From NCBI GenBank assembly GCA_036268455.1, contig DATAUD010000010.1, positions 62,001 through 126,000 on the forward strand: 64,000 nucleotides of DNA. The letters are read 5' to 3'. A model generated the notes under the pieces. It saw only the letters and a program-made list of their open reading frames with translations. It had not been told where the DNA came from and did not search any database. Position 1 is the first letter of the stretch; each line of letters opens with the position of its first letter. Both the position numbers and the translations under genes were made by a program. Shown here in pieces: positions 44,801-50,694 of the stretch. This stretch comes from DATAUD01 sp036268455 (GTDB lineage Bacteria; Verrucomicrobiota; Verrucomicrobiia; Limisphaerales; Palsa-1400).

Positions 44801-45825
44801 GTGTTTTGCAATGTCTTTCCCGCGCTCCCGGTGATGTTCAGCAACGCGCTGCTCGACACCGTCAAAGGCCCGCTGATGGCCCCTCCGGTCCAGTTTATCG
44901 TCGCGCCCGGCTCCGCCAACAAAGGCCCGGTGGAACCGTTGCCACAAGTGAAGGCGCCGGTGACCACGTTGCTGCCGGCCAGGGTGCTGCCCGGAAGCGT
45001 CAGGTTGGTGATCACACCGCCTTGAAAAGCGGGCGAAAGGATGACCGTGCCGCCGTTGAACAGCAAATTGGGGATAACGTTGGTCAAGAGTGTCAGCGTC
45101 CCGGACGTTTGAGCCACAGTGCCCGCTCCGCTGATGGACGCCGCGCCGGCGATGTAATTTCCCGACGTAAAATTGATGGACGAGGCGGCCGCCGCATTAT
45201 AAACGCCTTCGATCGGCCCGCCCTCGTTAAAATTCAATGTGCCCTCCAGCGTTTCGACGGTGCCGGTATTTGTAAATAGGATGCCAATGTAGGTCGTCCC
45301 AGTCCCCGCTGATTTCTCCAAGGTTCCCTGATTGTTGAAAAACTCGCCGCCAAAGCACGCGCAGTTGATATTCTCGTCTGTGGCGATATTAAATGTGGCG
45401 CCCGGCAGGTTCCAAATCTCGCCAAGATAGGACGAATGGTTATTCCAGACAGTGAGCCCGCCAGTGCCGGTCCATGTGATTATTCCCGCGTTGGTTATGG
45501 TATTCTGAAGAGTCTTGCCGGCGGTTCCACTCAGGTTGATGGCGCCATTGATTGTCACGGTTAATGGTTGCCCGGAAATGGCGCCGCCCGCCCAATTAAA
45601 CTGCGCGTTAATGGTGACTGGCGCGGAGAGGTTGATTGCGCCGCTGTTGAAGTTAACAGTATCGTTGGAACCTGGCAAACCCAGGGGACTCCAATTATTC
45701 GTATTGAACCAATCGCTGGAAATCGAACCTGTCCATGTGAACGTGGCTGCCTTTCCAGATTGGACAGACAAAAGCAAACACACAGCGAAAAAATAAATAT
45801 GGTTTTTAACTACCCGCATACCCAT
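32833..45825 (-). CDS. Giant exported repeat protein with C-terminal Hint (intein/hedgehog) domain, about 4330 aa
   Basis: I use ATG 45825, followed by a signal peptide (NHIYFFAVCLLLSVQSGKAA). An ATG at 45819 or an upstream start at 45882 is possible. The N-terminal third has six tandem units of about 215-235 residues, each with a motif like IATDENINCACYGYEFFNNQ and strands that suggest a right-handed beta helix (autotransporter-like). A DUF642/galactose-binding-like module (NGSFELPTNNGVSYTIYNPG), InlB-B-like repeats (GFNFTNWTEGANIVGTNV) and many FN3 and Big-type Ig domains follow. The last 151 residues form a Hint domain with Cys at codon 33286-33288 (GDGCLAPYT), TPEHFFW and VHDLC, then a 19-residue tail. 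This implies self-cleavage. It is the first gene of a four-gene operon. Confidence 0.9.
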   Translation of the reverse strand: MGMRVVKNHIYFFAVCLLLSVQSGKAATFTWTGSISSDWFNTNNWSPLGLPGSNDTVNFNSGAINLSAPVTINAQFNWAGGAISGQPLTVTINGAINLSGTAGKTLQNTITNAGIITWTGTGGLTVWNNHSSYLGEIWNLPGATFNIATDENINCACFGGEFFNNQGTLEKSAGTGTTYIGILFTNTGTVETLEGTLNFNEGGPIEGVYNAAAASSINFTSGNYIAGAASISGAGTVAQTSGTLTLLTNVIPNLLFNGGTVILSPAFQGGVITNLTLPGSTLAGSNVVTGAFTCGNGSTGPLLAEPGATINWTGGAISGPLTVSSSALLNITGSAGKTLQNTLTNAGMVTWTGAGALSVWNNNGGYSGAIWNLPDATFNIATDENINCACFGDEFFNNEGTLEKTAGTGTTYIGVLMTNSGTIETLDGTLNFNDGGIIAGTFNAAAATAINFTAGNFTANAASVSGAGTVAQTGGTVTLLTNVIPNLLFNGGTLVLGPSFQGGVITNLTLSGTALTGSNAVTGVFTCGDGFTGPLLVEAGATMNWTGGTATGPLTIASNALLNLSGTSSKTLQSPLTNAGTITWTGTGALGVWNNNGSLSGAIWNLTNAMFDIATDENINCACYGYEFFNNQGTLEKTAGTGTTYIGILLTNIGTIETLEGTLNFNGGGIIGGAFNAAAATAINFTAGNFTANAASISGAGTVAQTGGSITLTGTTISNLDMNGGTTILGPSFQGGTITNLTLTGSALNGSHSVTGTLTCGGGFTGPLLVESGATMNWTGGTATGPLTIASNALLNISGASGKTLESPLTNSGTITWTGAGALGVWNNNGSLLGEIWNLTNAVFDIATDENINCACYGYEFFVNQGTLEKSAGTGTTYIGVLATNTGTVEALEGTLNFNNGGAIGGAYNAASSAAINFSAGNFSVGAPAVSGTGTVAQTGGALTLLSNIIANLQFNGGSLALGSQFEGGSITNLTISGSTLTGNNRVTGTLTWTGGVMAGPLTVASTGILNIGGTATKTLENVLTNAGTITWTGTGGLSVWNNASSLFGAIWNLPGATFNIATDENINCACYGYEFFNNQGTLEKTAGTGTTYIDVVVTNTGTVEALEGTLNFNDGGSVGGGYNAASSTAINFTGGNFAAGAPTVNGPGPVAVTGGTFTLLSNVIANLQLTGGTVAVGTNFEGGVITNLTTSGSTLSGNVTVGGTMVWTAGAISGSVTVESNGLLVISGNSAKYLEGPLTNAGTVNWTGLGNVSVYNNNSSYTGSIYNQPGGLFQIQNDQILACACYGYEFFNNQGTVEKSVASNTTTFNVPFTNTGTLNAQSGVMNFAGNPAYVQAGETLDFGVAATNSHGSAKVPGNINFDGALGVNFLSGYTPKTGDTLTLMNYGSHAGSFSSLNLPPLPSGQNWELDYTTASLVLRVVPASVNDTLLLSGSVTDTNGHPIVGASVYAYIPTNTFTNPVVNGSFELPTNNGVSYTIYNPGSTAIPGWTVLGPGAVDLSGPFLGAAEDGAQYFDPTGNSSGEGGGITQTFPTTTGVNYKLLFYLGYYENSGQVSLGVAVNGISNAFTALPGGSGSLNWTPESIYFTAASSSATVSFETLTLNDSDNSFVDNVQVTPPDSGRVLGAVTDAGGHYQISVANGTFQVGVNNLPSLGYNNVAEQMVVIVTNQTVNFTAQALTSAQLFTITTAVNPPGAGAASGGGTLAAGATATLTATPATNILPYVFANWTENGVFQSASNIYSFTVIRNRELVANFTLPLYSIAASNNPSDGGVITGAGSYFYGTTNVLIATPNFGFNFTNWTEGANIVGTNVQLSAVVFTNHSFTANYIDANLLHVVTTVTAPPGLAVVTGAGSYTNGQTANFTAPQSVTNSPYFYTFLHYTLSNTVVSTNASFAKTFSTLDATNLQYVANYKTTTILPLLTNVTANFVNPIPATTNFLLALKFDRTMNTNIAPLVLLTNSAATLQPTVASNGYWTTSASSNDTYHVPPVTFSPGMDGAVQLFVSVAKDLNGDALAITNPATYTVEATPPPAPVLSVIASNSSSVTVGWSGYNAPADLAGFRVYIENTNYTSLMGVPVYTGLGSSARSYQYYGLSLNTNYYVAIQAVDTAGNALTAITPLAVKLPSSLPPPVPIQVANSGSSGAVISWNTYNTSSLLGFSGFLVYSQQANFTTVAGLTPLATVAANQTSFQVNGLDRTKTTYFAVVGYNNTNGFNPNVTTASWSDPYSGNIGVTTTIGSSIPSVVNIYHSINVVSDAQLIIEPGTTLLFSPGTSLTVSQGALIANGTALSPIIFDSANDTSGLTPAAGDWGGVILEGGAGASSLQFVEILYGGGLTLDTCSPAVQAFTANANSPWGLGLSNGASLNTSAALLTGNGIGAAQLDSASLTIQNSVIQNNATNALAGGSLAMNAPSNWWGSSATAGVTATLAGNVLYNPILTYEPLLTPALGTSNGSTQVGGSSVLLQLACRTAISMRVSEDLSFSDVFFSPFTNYDLFPLSAGGGLKHIFAQFRSVTGATNTPVELDVNYITAGPVIHSFSLADGQTLNRPLTVTGSATATLGMQDIEFYLDGVGLATNTGGAFSYYFDIRKLTDAVHEAELLARDTAGNIATLESDVIIAITPPLAPVITVPAGNYITNNATLTITGTAEPDINIQVTANGQILGVTTTSSNGAFTVTNATLPEGADTVVAVASDSTGTTPSAARQITVETIPPSQLVMGQPIYTPGTGLTLTWLFPATGKQATTFQLFWSNSPFTATNQAAFHSVMLNLMSDTLQGLTNGAYYFGVVGFDAAGNPSPLSTLVSTVYNSTPPALTIAYAEPSPVGIGAIGITLSSTTALAATPALTLQPAGGSSPVLLNLTNVAANIWQTAFVVSNSTPSGTVAVQTSAQDQFGNVFNGAPTGPQLVIDTTPPRGAIVTAPAGPVQTLNPTNVTVDLTLTKLAGSGTTPTLTYRAPIGTNVSIALSGAGSNWNGTLSLTPGMGSGFGVFFLSAADSVGNVGTNITSGGQLEIYNTALPSSPADPTGLSAVSLPGGYIRLTWNSVSNAQIYRLYREPGTNFTLPGTLDIDNITNTTVTDLPTNDGLYAYAVSASRLGSESGFASALIAISDRTPPPAPTNVTVVLAASGVQITWQQSPGEIPDHYNIYRNGAQIDSTRTIMPVIDYPPKGTNTYAVASSDAIGNTNLSAPATITLLVAPVVSLAVVVEQDQAPVLSWSTTDSSSIGFNIYRNGILQNASLLTTSNYTDNLPLSDAVTYAVTAVNISAQESPPRLVTVYPVGLNLLINPVNHPIYINYFDQYQAGVTNLSSAASFPLTQLVLNRAVSGVSPLSVTQLVATAVSAGANVQPTVIVPEATVAAQQTVQLSAFQQTDSEGSTVVYQNSFTFTNAKLPGVEIAVSPNQLPLAGGDTTFQAQINNPSTVPIDVIVSRGDGAQPGDLSISVQNNLGQVVGVTPFLGTPSGTTFLPDGRAYVQINPGSSSTITVPGVLVPAALGGATNTEFIALVSNIYSQIGTPNQTVSGPLTGTMISPSLAQPPYYGTAQTDKASYNNNEPIIISGQAISTTTGLPVPNAALNIGFATRGGSWFQPVTTDSNGNYQYSYTPVPGFAGTLSIWAANPLVVDQLNQVQVTVYRVYASPSTGDVDMSKNGTVGFSVQLVNPGNVPLTDFSVSCVAYEVADTNMTPISSLVGTSITPAGFSLAPNQTETIALHLTSSINAPSSAEAVFTFTSAEGAVATLTATVTLLPAVPIVNILYPPPGYVDVNVNRGEQVSSQITIANNGFTTLQGITIQPPTNVTWMQLNVPVSSNGVLQLPDLPQGQSNTFTVVFTPPTNTPLAQYSDYLLIQATNLAIPFHINLYANVTSDLTGAVQFQVEDFLADYLSGASVRLVNNLIQANLGPFTTDSNGLVTITNLEEGVWDWQVTAPGCSAQSGTVTIEADQTVYQNPVLSRSLVTINFSVVPVPFTDQYEIQVSQTFSTFVPVPVLVVSPPSTTFNNVTPGFQATLNVSAMNAGLIQISDINITGQQDNQATLTPLITYMPVLLPQQTVEIPFTVTYEGTNTPSQQDGVGSAIVGCLPGGDLGELFSAFLEGLAGLLQGAGLCQISGLQLAVGGALVIALAAYNAAEEAAQIITSPLKALASFIVCVFGNLLGSGGGLAVDGGGALADNSAFVPTGDGCLAPYTLVLMADGSSKPISQIQTNDIVRSGSRLNEIATVRGVYSLDAPQIEEIDLTGPTSKVLATPEHFFWVDGKGWTAVSRLKAGDWLLNSTDHRIQITGIKIFDKNTKVYTFKLSGNDAFYADGVLVHDLCGPPPEPISIQTSASEAAK
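33284..33293 (-). other. Hint-domain start (catalytic cysteine) of the giant protein
   Basis: The Cys codon at 33286-33288 begins a domain of about 133 residues with the Hint landmarks: Cys1, MADGSSKPISQIQTNDIV, TxxH in TPEHFFW, and the C-terminal VHDLC. The last block normally reads VHN before Cys, Ser or Thr. The Asp here would weaken C-terminal cleavage. Confidence 0.75.
41870..45620 (-). repeat. Six tandem coding repeats in the giant gene
   Basis: The unit is about 700 bp in copies 1-4 and about 645 bp for copies 5-6. The conserved core (the ENINCAC stretch, QILACAC in copy 6) is seen near 45350, 44655, 43955, 43262, 42615 and 41970. Copy 6 is the most diverged. Each unit has one or two Cys in the CAC motif, which could form disulphides or bind metal. 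Confidence 0.85.
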
Positions 45826-46121
45826 CAAGGCACTTGCCTCATGGCATTTGTATGTGTTTCTGATCATCGAAGTCAAGGCCAATCGCGGGCAAAGTTGGGG
45901 AAAGGTTTGGACAAAATCCCACTGATTGATGGGGTTGCAACTTTCTTAGGAATGTCCATGTTCATTTGAATGGACGGCCCCTTGGCCGATCCGGGCGCAA
46001 GCGGGCCTCAATTAATTAAGAAGAGTTTTGGATGCGAGATTACAAAATTTCTTCGCTCCCGCCGCGATGGCGTCCAGGCGCGAAGGGTTGGATTCCGGGC
46101 GGAAATGGGCTAGATTAACTC

Positions 46122-47015
46122 ATGAGAGAGAGGTTGCGAGCGCCGGCAAAGAGCGAACATCCAGGCAATCACAATGGCGGGTCGGATCGAGCGGACGAGC
46201 GCGCATTCGCGTTTCTCGATTTGAATCGCCGGGATGAAAAACCACGGAGCGTTGGACTTACCGAAATTCGCGGTCCGTATTATACCCCGATGGGCAGGCG
46301 GTATCTGGAAGACGTGCTCGAAACAATGGGCGACTATGTTGACTCGTTGAAATTTGCGGGAGGGTCGTTCGCTTTGATGCGCCGGGATCAATTGCGGGAG
46401 ATTATCCAGGTTGCGCATCGTTTTCAGGTTCAGGTTTCCACTGGCGGTTTCATCGAACATATTCTTACAAAGAGGGCAAAACAAGTTGAGCGATACATCG
46501 CGGAATGCGCGGAGTTTGGCTTCGATATCATTGAGATTTCATCGGGATTCATCACCATTCCAATGGAGGACTGGGTTCGGCTGGTTAAAAAAGTTCAGAA
46601 AGCCGGACTAAAAGCGAAGCCGGAAGTGGGCATTCAGTTCGGCGCCGGCGGCGCAAGCGAGGCGGCCGCGCTCGAAGAGCAGGGGACCTCCGCGCCGCAA
46701 TTGGCGATTGACCGGGCGCGCCGCTTTATCGACGAAGGCGCGTCGCTTATAATGATCGAATCGGAAGGAATCACCGAATGCGTCAAGACATGGCGCTCCG
46801 AAGTGCCCGCGCAGTTTGCGAGCGCGCTGGGTCTTGAGCATTTGATGTTCGAGGCCGCGGACCCGGCTGTCTTTGCGTGGTATGTGAAAAATTTTGGTCC
46901 GGAGGTCAACCTTTTCGTCGATCACAGTCAGATTGTGCAATTGGAAACATTGCGAAGGGGCATGTGGGGAACAAGCGATCTGTGGGGCCGCGTGGTCACC
47001 TTTAAGGAAGGATAA
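46122..47015 (+). CDS. comA: Phosphosulfolactate synthase (ComA family)
   Basis: ComA adds sulfite to phosphoenolpyruvate to make phosphosulfolactate, the first step of coenzyme M synthesis in methanogens. Bacterial members occur outside that pathway. The 297-residue product has the family pattern: KPRSVGLTEIRGPYYTPMGRRYLEDVLETMGDYVDSLKFAGG, IEISSGFITIPMEDWVRLVK, KPEVGIQFGAGG and LIMIESEGITE. The start is the ATG at 46122; no other candidate lies before the conserved core. The 296 bp before it, shared with the giant-gene promoter, contain a 6-bp inverted repeat and nothing else I can name. It is convergent with the toroid gene. Confidence 0.85.
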   Translation: MRERLRAPAKSEHPGNHNGGSDRADERAFAFLDLNRRDEKPRSVGLTEIRGPYYTPMGRRYLEDVLETMGDYVDSLKFAGGSFALMRRDQLREIIQVAHRFQVQVSTGGFIEHILTKRAKQVERYIAECAEFGFDIIEISSGFITIPMEDWVRLVKKVQKAGLKAKPEVGIQFGAGGASEAAALEEQGTSAPQLAIDRARRFIDEGASLIMIESEGITECVKTWRSEVPAQFASALGLEHLMFEAADPAVFAWYVKNFGPEVNLFVDHSQIVQLETLRRGMWGTSDLWGRVVTFKEG

Positions 47016-47024
47016 GCGCCCTGA

Positions 47025-49094
47025 CTAAAGCAAAGGCGCTTCGGCAAGCTTGCCTCCCGGTTGCTTGAAACGCAGCGCCTTTTTTCCGGCTCCCTTATCG
47101 ACTTTGCAGGATCGCGCCAACGACGAGGTTTCTTTCGGGCCGGCTTCCACTAAAAAAATGACGATGCGATGCGCCACTTCGTCGCCTGCCTTGAACTGTC
47201 TGGGGGAATCAGAGGAAGAAAGATAAAGAATGTCGGAACATACGGAAATGCCGGGCGAATAGCCGGTTGCTTGAGCGTAAGCCATTCCGGCTCCGGCCAT
47301 TACGATGACGCCTAACCTGCCATCCACATCGACCCACGATCCCGGAAGAGCCACCGGTTTCTGCGGCTTTTTCCATTCAAAAGTTTTTGGGCCATCCTGC
47401 GCGCTGATAACCCGCGCGCCGCCGGTAATCTCGTCGTTTTCGATTCCTACCGGCACGCCCTTTTCGGCGCGCACCGTTACATTTGAGAGTGCTGTGACAT
47501 GATCCTCATAGATTACGGTTTGGCTTCCGATCGAAGTCATCTTGAGTGTTTGTTTCAATCGACCGCCGTTGAGCAGCAAGGCGCCGGTGGTCTCAAACCC
47601 GTCCGCGGTTTTTTTCCAGGAATGTTCTACGACGCTCGTCTTGACGCTGCCACGAGGCTCCAATTCAAAGGAGCCGACCAATCCATTGTGTATTGGAACG
47701 GTGAAGTCGGGATTGGCCTCGTGCCCTTTTCCGATGGGAATAAGCATGCCCATGATTCTGTTTTTCCAGGAAAAGGACGCAAACTTTTGCGCGGTGCGAT
47801 GGACGATAAAGTCCACGTACGGATATTCCCAAACACCCTCTTCCTGGGCCAGGGCGGCGCTTTCGGTCAGTTCCCGGGCGGCGGGTCCAAAAATTTTGTG
47901 CGCCAGGAAACCGTAAGCGGCCTGCTCGGCGTTGATGGCGTGGCGCGTGATTCCGAGTTTGGAGCCGGGAACGGACAAATCGCCATGGCGCATCAATTGC
48001 CATGCGCGGAGATATTGCAGGCCCGCCTGCTCAAGTCGGGCAGCCAGCGGGTCCTGTTCCCGGGTGGAAAGAGAAGCAAAAAGGTTGATGTAAGTCAGAC
48101 TGTGCAATTCCCAGTCCATGCCTTGAGGATAAGCGGATTCGCCCCACGGCAGAATGACGGTCTGAAACATCCGCCACGTGTCGATCAGATGGTGCATGGC
48201 CGCCTGCGGAATGGGCCGGCCGGCATACGTGTAATACATCGCCGCCTGCGTCAAAAAATAGGAACTGCACGCGACATAGGAGGGATGAAAAATATTGTGG
48301 TTTTCGAGGGTGAAATCCGGTTGCAAATTCGGGCCGCCGACCCACTGGTTGGCGGGCCGTCCGTCCACCAAGTTGGTTTCGCGCAGGTCATCCGCCGTGC
48401 AAAGGGTGTTCATCATGTATTTGACGGCTGCCTCGTGCCAGGCGGCGGCGCGCGGATGATTGGGAAACATCAGTTCGCCCAGAACAAGGCACGGCACTTC
48501 CCAGCCGTTTTCCTCGGCTTTGGTATCGAGCCAAAGTCCGTTTGGCGGTTTGCGGTTGGCCAGAATGTCGGCTTCCCAGGCGACTACCCGCTCGACACCT
48601 TGCTGCGACGTGGAATCCAATTTGTCCCAAATCAACCATGCGCCCCAGGCGAGCGTGCCCGTCCACATGCCTGACTGCCAGCTTTCGGGGCCAAATTTAG
48701 GCGTCGCTCCCCACTGTTTGCCATTGGAACACTTTTGCGCGCCGGTGACGTGTGTAGCCGTGGCGTAGCGAATGGCCGCGGCGGCTTTGTTCAACAAGTC
48801 CCGGCGATCGCCCTCGCCGAGGCCATCGTCATATTTGAGCAAGGTTCCGCAGGCCAGCACCATGCTGACGATGGTCCGGATGCCTCCGTTCCCTTCGCTG
48901 ACGCCGTTACCCCAGTAGCCTTCCGAAGAATTCGACGGCGCGCTTTTCCAATCCTGATCGGCATGGTGGCAGGCATCGACCAGGAGGCTGGTGTAGGTTT
49001 GAAGGATTTGGGCCTCGGTCAATTGGCGGATTTTGTATATATCCTCGGCGCGGGCGCAATAAGGCAGGAAAAGAAACAGCAGGAGAAACTTCAC
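47025..49094 (-). CDS. Exported alpha/alpha-toroid-like protein, possible polysaccharide lyase
   Basis: I take GTG 49094 as start: it overlaps the upstream pseudopilin stop as GTGA and is followed by a signal peptide (KFLLLFLFLPYCARAED). This gives 689 residues. The N-terminal two thirds are helical pairs (GGIRTIVSMVLACGTLLKYD, LENHNIFHPSYVACSSYFLT, WELHSLTYINLFASLSTREQ) and the C-terminal third is beta strand (ALLLNGGRLKQTLKMTSIGS). This two-part plan matches heparinase/alginate/hyaluronate-lyase-like proteins, and NHN plus a nearby Tyr could be catalytic. I cannot fix a family. It is the last gene of the operon starting at 54918. Confidence 0.75.
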   Translation of the reverse strand: MKFLLLFLFLPYCARAEDIYKIRQLTEAQILQTYTSLLVDACHHADQDWKSAPSNSSEGYWGNGVSEGNGGIRTIVSMVLACGTLLKYDDGLGEGDRRDLLNKAAAAIRYATATHVTGAQKCSNGKQWGATPKFGPESWQSGMWTGTLAWGAWLIWDKLDSTSQQGVERVVAWEADILANRKPPNGLWLDTKAEENGWEVPCLVLGELMFPNHPRAAAWHEAAVKYMMNTLCTADDLRETNLVDGRPANQWVGGPNLQPDFTLENHNIFHPSYVACSSYFLTQAAMYYTYAGRPIPQAAMHHLIDTWRMFQTVILPWGESAYPQGMDWELHSLTYINLFASLSTREQDPLAARLEQAGLQYLRAWQLMRHGDLSVPGSKLGITRHAINAEQAAYGFLAHKIFGPAARELTESAALAQEEGVWEYPYVDFIVHRTAQKFASFSWKNRIMGMLIPIGKGHEANPDFTVPIHNGLVGSFELEPRGSVKTSVVEHSWKKTADGFETTGALLLNGGRLKQTLKMTSIGSQTVIYEDHVTALSNVTVRAEKGVPVGIENDEITGGARVISAQDGPKTFEWKKPQKPVALPGSWVDVDGRLGVIVMAGAGMAYAQATGYSPGISVCSDILYLSSSDSPRQFKAGDEVAHRIVIFLVEAGPKETSSLARSCKVDKGAGKKALRFKQPGGKLAEAPLL

Positions 49095-49831
49095 CAGAAC
49101 AGGTAATTTGGATTGGGCGTGGTGTCGTCGGACTCGGTGATGTTCACAGGGAATTGGAAAAACGCGACATGACTGTCGCCCCACAGCATCGCCTCCTTGC
49201 GGTCGCCGGAATTGTTGTGCCACAAGGCCGGTTGGGTCGATTCGTTTCGATTGTATTGCCAATTCCAGTCCCCCTGAATGATCTTGTTGACGGGACGGGC
49301 GCTCACGAGGGACATTTTGATGCCGTTGGTGGCCGGAGTGATGTGTCCCAAACTTCCGGTGACTTGCATGACTTGGTTATAGTTGGCGTTCCATTCCACG
49401 AGATAACTGTTGCCCCAGCCATCCCAACAGGTTTTGGCGTTGGGATTGAGCGGGTCCCCGGCATCGGCCGGGCAGTGAAACGTGTTCACATTTTTGACGT
49501 AGATATTCAAAGGCCGGTTGGTCTCAGTGCCGCCGTAGGAGGGATAAGCATCAGGGTCCACCAAGTCGGGCTTGGGCGGCACTTGGCCGCCGACGGAGGC
49601 CCATCCGTCGTGACTTGGGAAATAGTCCCGGTTGTCATCGCAATACATGCGGTAGGCCAGGCCGATTTGGTGCTGGTTGCTGAAGCATTGGGTTTTCTGC
49701 GCCTCCTTCTTCGCCTTGGCCAAACCGGGCAGGAGCAGCGCGGCCAGAATGGCAATGATGGCGATGACCACCAGAAGCTCGATCAAGGTGAAGGCATGCG
49801 CCTTTCTGGCGCCTTGATACTCAAAGGTCAT
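49091..49831 (-). CDS. Pseudopilin-like protein with prepilin N-terminal methylation motif (246 aa)
   Basis: The prepilin peptidase site and hydrophobic helix read HAFTLIELLVVIAIIAILAA, with Glu at +5 after the cleavage position. A globular part follows that carries conserved Trp, Cys and Asp residues and ends with a WGDSHVAFFQFP block near the C terminus, the group known as H-X9-DG pseudopilin-like proteins. These proteins are abundant in Verrucomicrobia and Planctomycetes and are thought to be type II secretion-related or surface-displayed. The start overlaps the preceding pseudopilin stop (ATGA). Confidence 0.92.
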   Translation of the reverse strand: MTFEYQGARKAHAFTLIELLVVIAIIAILAALLLPGLAKAKKEAQKTQCFSNQHQIGLAYRMYCDDNRDYFPSHDGWASVGGQVPPKPDLVDPDAYPSYGGTETNRPLNIYVKNVNTFHCPADAGDPLNPNAKTCWDGWGNSYLVEWNANYNQVMQVTGSLGHITPATNGIKMSLVSARPVNKIIQGDWNWQYNRNESTQPALWHNNSGDRKEAMLWGDSHVAFFQFPVNITESDDTTPNPNYLFW

Positions 49832-50664
49832 ATTCCCGGCAATTTGAAAAAGAGAAGCCAGGAGCTCTGGGTGTTGCCCAAGTCAATTGTGCCGCGGGCG
49901 TTGTTGACGTCGAAACGGGACCATGTGACGTGAGCGTCCTCAAACAGGAAGTTGCCGCCCTTGGGGACGTCTCCCTGGGCGACGTTTGGATGGTTGGCGG
50001 AGGGAACGGTCATGTTGTCCTCGGTATCAACCCAATTCAGATTGGCACCTTTGTTTGCCGAGGTGCTCCAGCTTCCCTGTCCTTGCAAACGGTCACTCAT
50101 GATCGGCGCATTTTTGTAAAGCCCCCCTAACTTTTTTTTGGTAAACCAATTAGCGACCTCGGGCCAGGGATCGGTGTAATCCCAGCTATCACCCCCCCCC
50201 CCTGGCTGGGTTCGGCCGGGCATGTAGAAGTAACCGACGAGATTGGTATCGTTGTTCGCCTCAGAGTAAAGGCGATGCCATTGATCGGTCGGACAAAAGA
50301 TAACGTCGGTGAGGGGACGGGGTTTTGACAGCGAGCCCGGGGAGTTGCGAATCATATAGTTGGGATAGAAGTTGGTTACGAAGAGAAATGAGAGCCAACT
50401 AAGGTCGCTCCCTGTCGTGTTGTCGGGAAAATAATCGTGATTATCGCCCGCGTACAAGTTTATCGCCGTACCCCACTGCTTGAGATTGCTGGTGCATTCG
50501 GTTTGATAGGCCTGGTCCTTGGTTTTGGCCAAAGCGGGCAAAAGCAGGGCGGCCAGGATGGCGATGATGGCAATGACGACCAGCAATTCGATAAGCGTGA
50601 AGCCGTCTGTCACCCCTGCCGCACACGGCCGTTGACGGTGAGTTCTGGATAGCTCTGCTTTCAT
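49828..50664 (-). CDS. Second pseudopilin-like protein (278 aa), contains an 11-base homopolymer
   Basis: The signal is DGFTLIELLVVIAIIAILAA, followed by ALAKTKDQAYQTECTSNLKQ and a C-terminal FEDAHVTWSRFD block. The gene follows the LamG gene by 30 bp and overlaps the next pseudopilin gene by 4 bp. A run of 11 G on the coding strand (50192-50202) encodes Gly in the GGGGDSWDY region. Gain or loss of one base there would frameshift this gene and, through the overlaps, could lower expression of the genes after it. Confidence 0.92.
   Translation of the reverse strand: MKAELSRTHRQRPCAAGVTDGFTLIELLVVIAIIAILAALLLPALAKTKDQAYQTECTSNLKQWGTAINLYAGDNHDYFPDNTTGSDLSWLSFLFVTNFYPNYMIRNSPGSLSKPRPLTDVIFCPTDQWHRLYSEANNDTNLVGYFYMPGRTQPGGGGDSWDYTDPWPEVANWFTKKKLGGLYKNAPIMSDRLQGQGSWSTSANKGANLNWVDTEDNMTVPSANHPNVAQGDVPKGGNFLFEDAHVTWSRFDVNNARGTIDLGNTQSSWLLFFKLPGI
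50192..50202. repeat. Homopolymer of 11 C (G on the coding strand)
   Basis: A run of eleven identical bases inside a coding sequence is a classic slipped-strand mutation site. Here it lies about 155 codons into the pseudopilin gene, in frame as assembled. It could also be miscounted in sequencing. Confidence 0.8.
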
Positions 50665-50694
50665 TGTGACTGGTTAGCGCAAGGTTACAGACGT

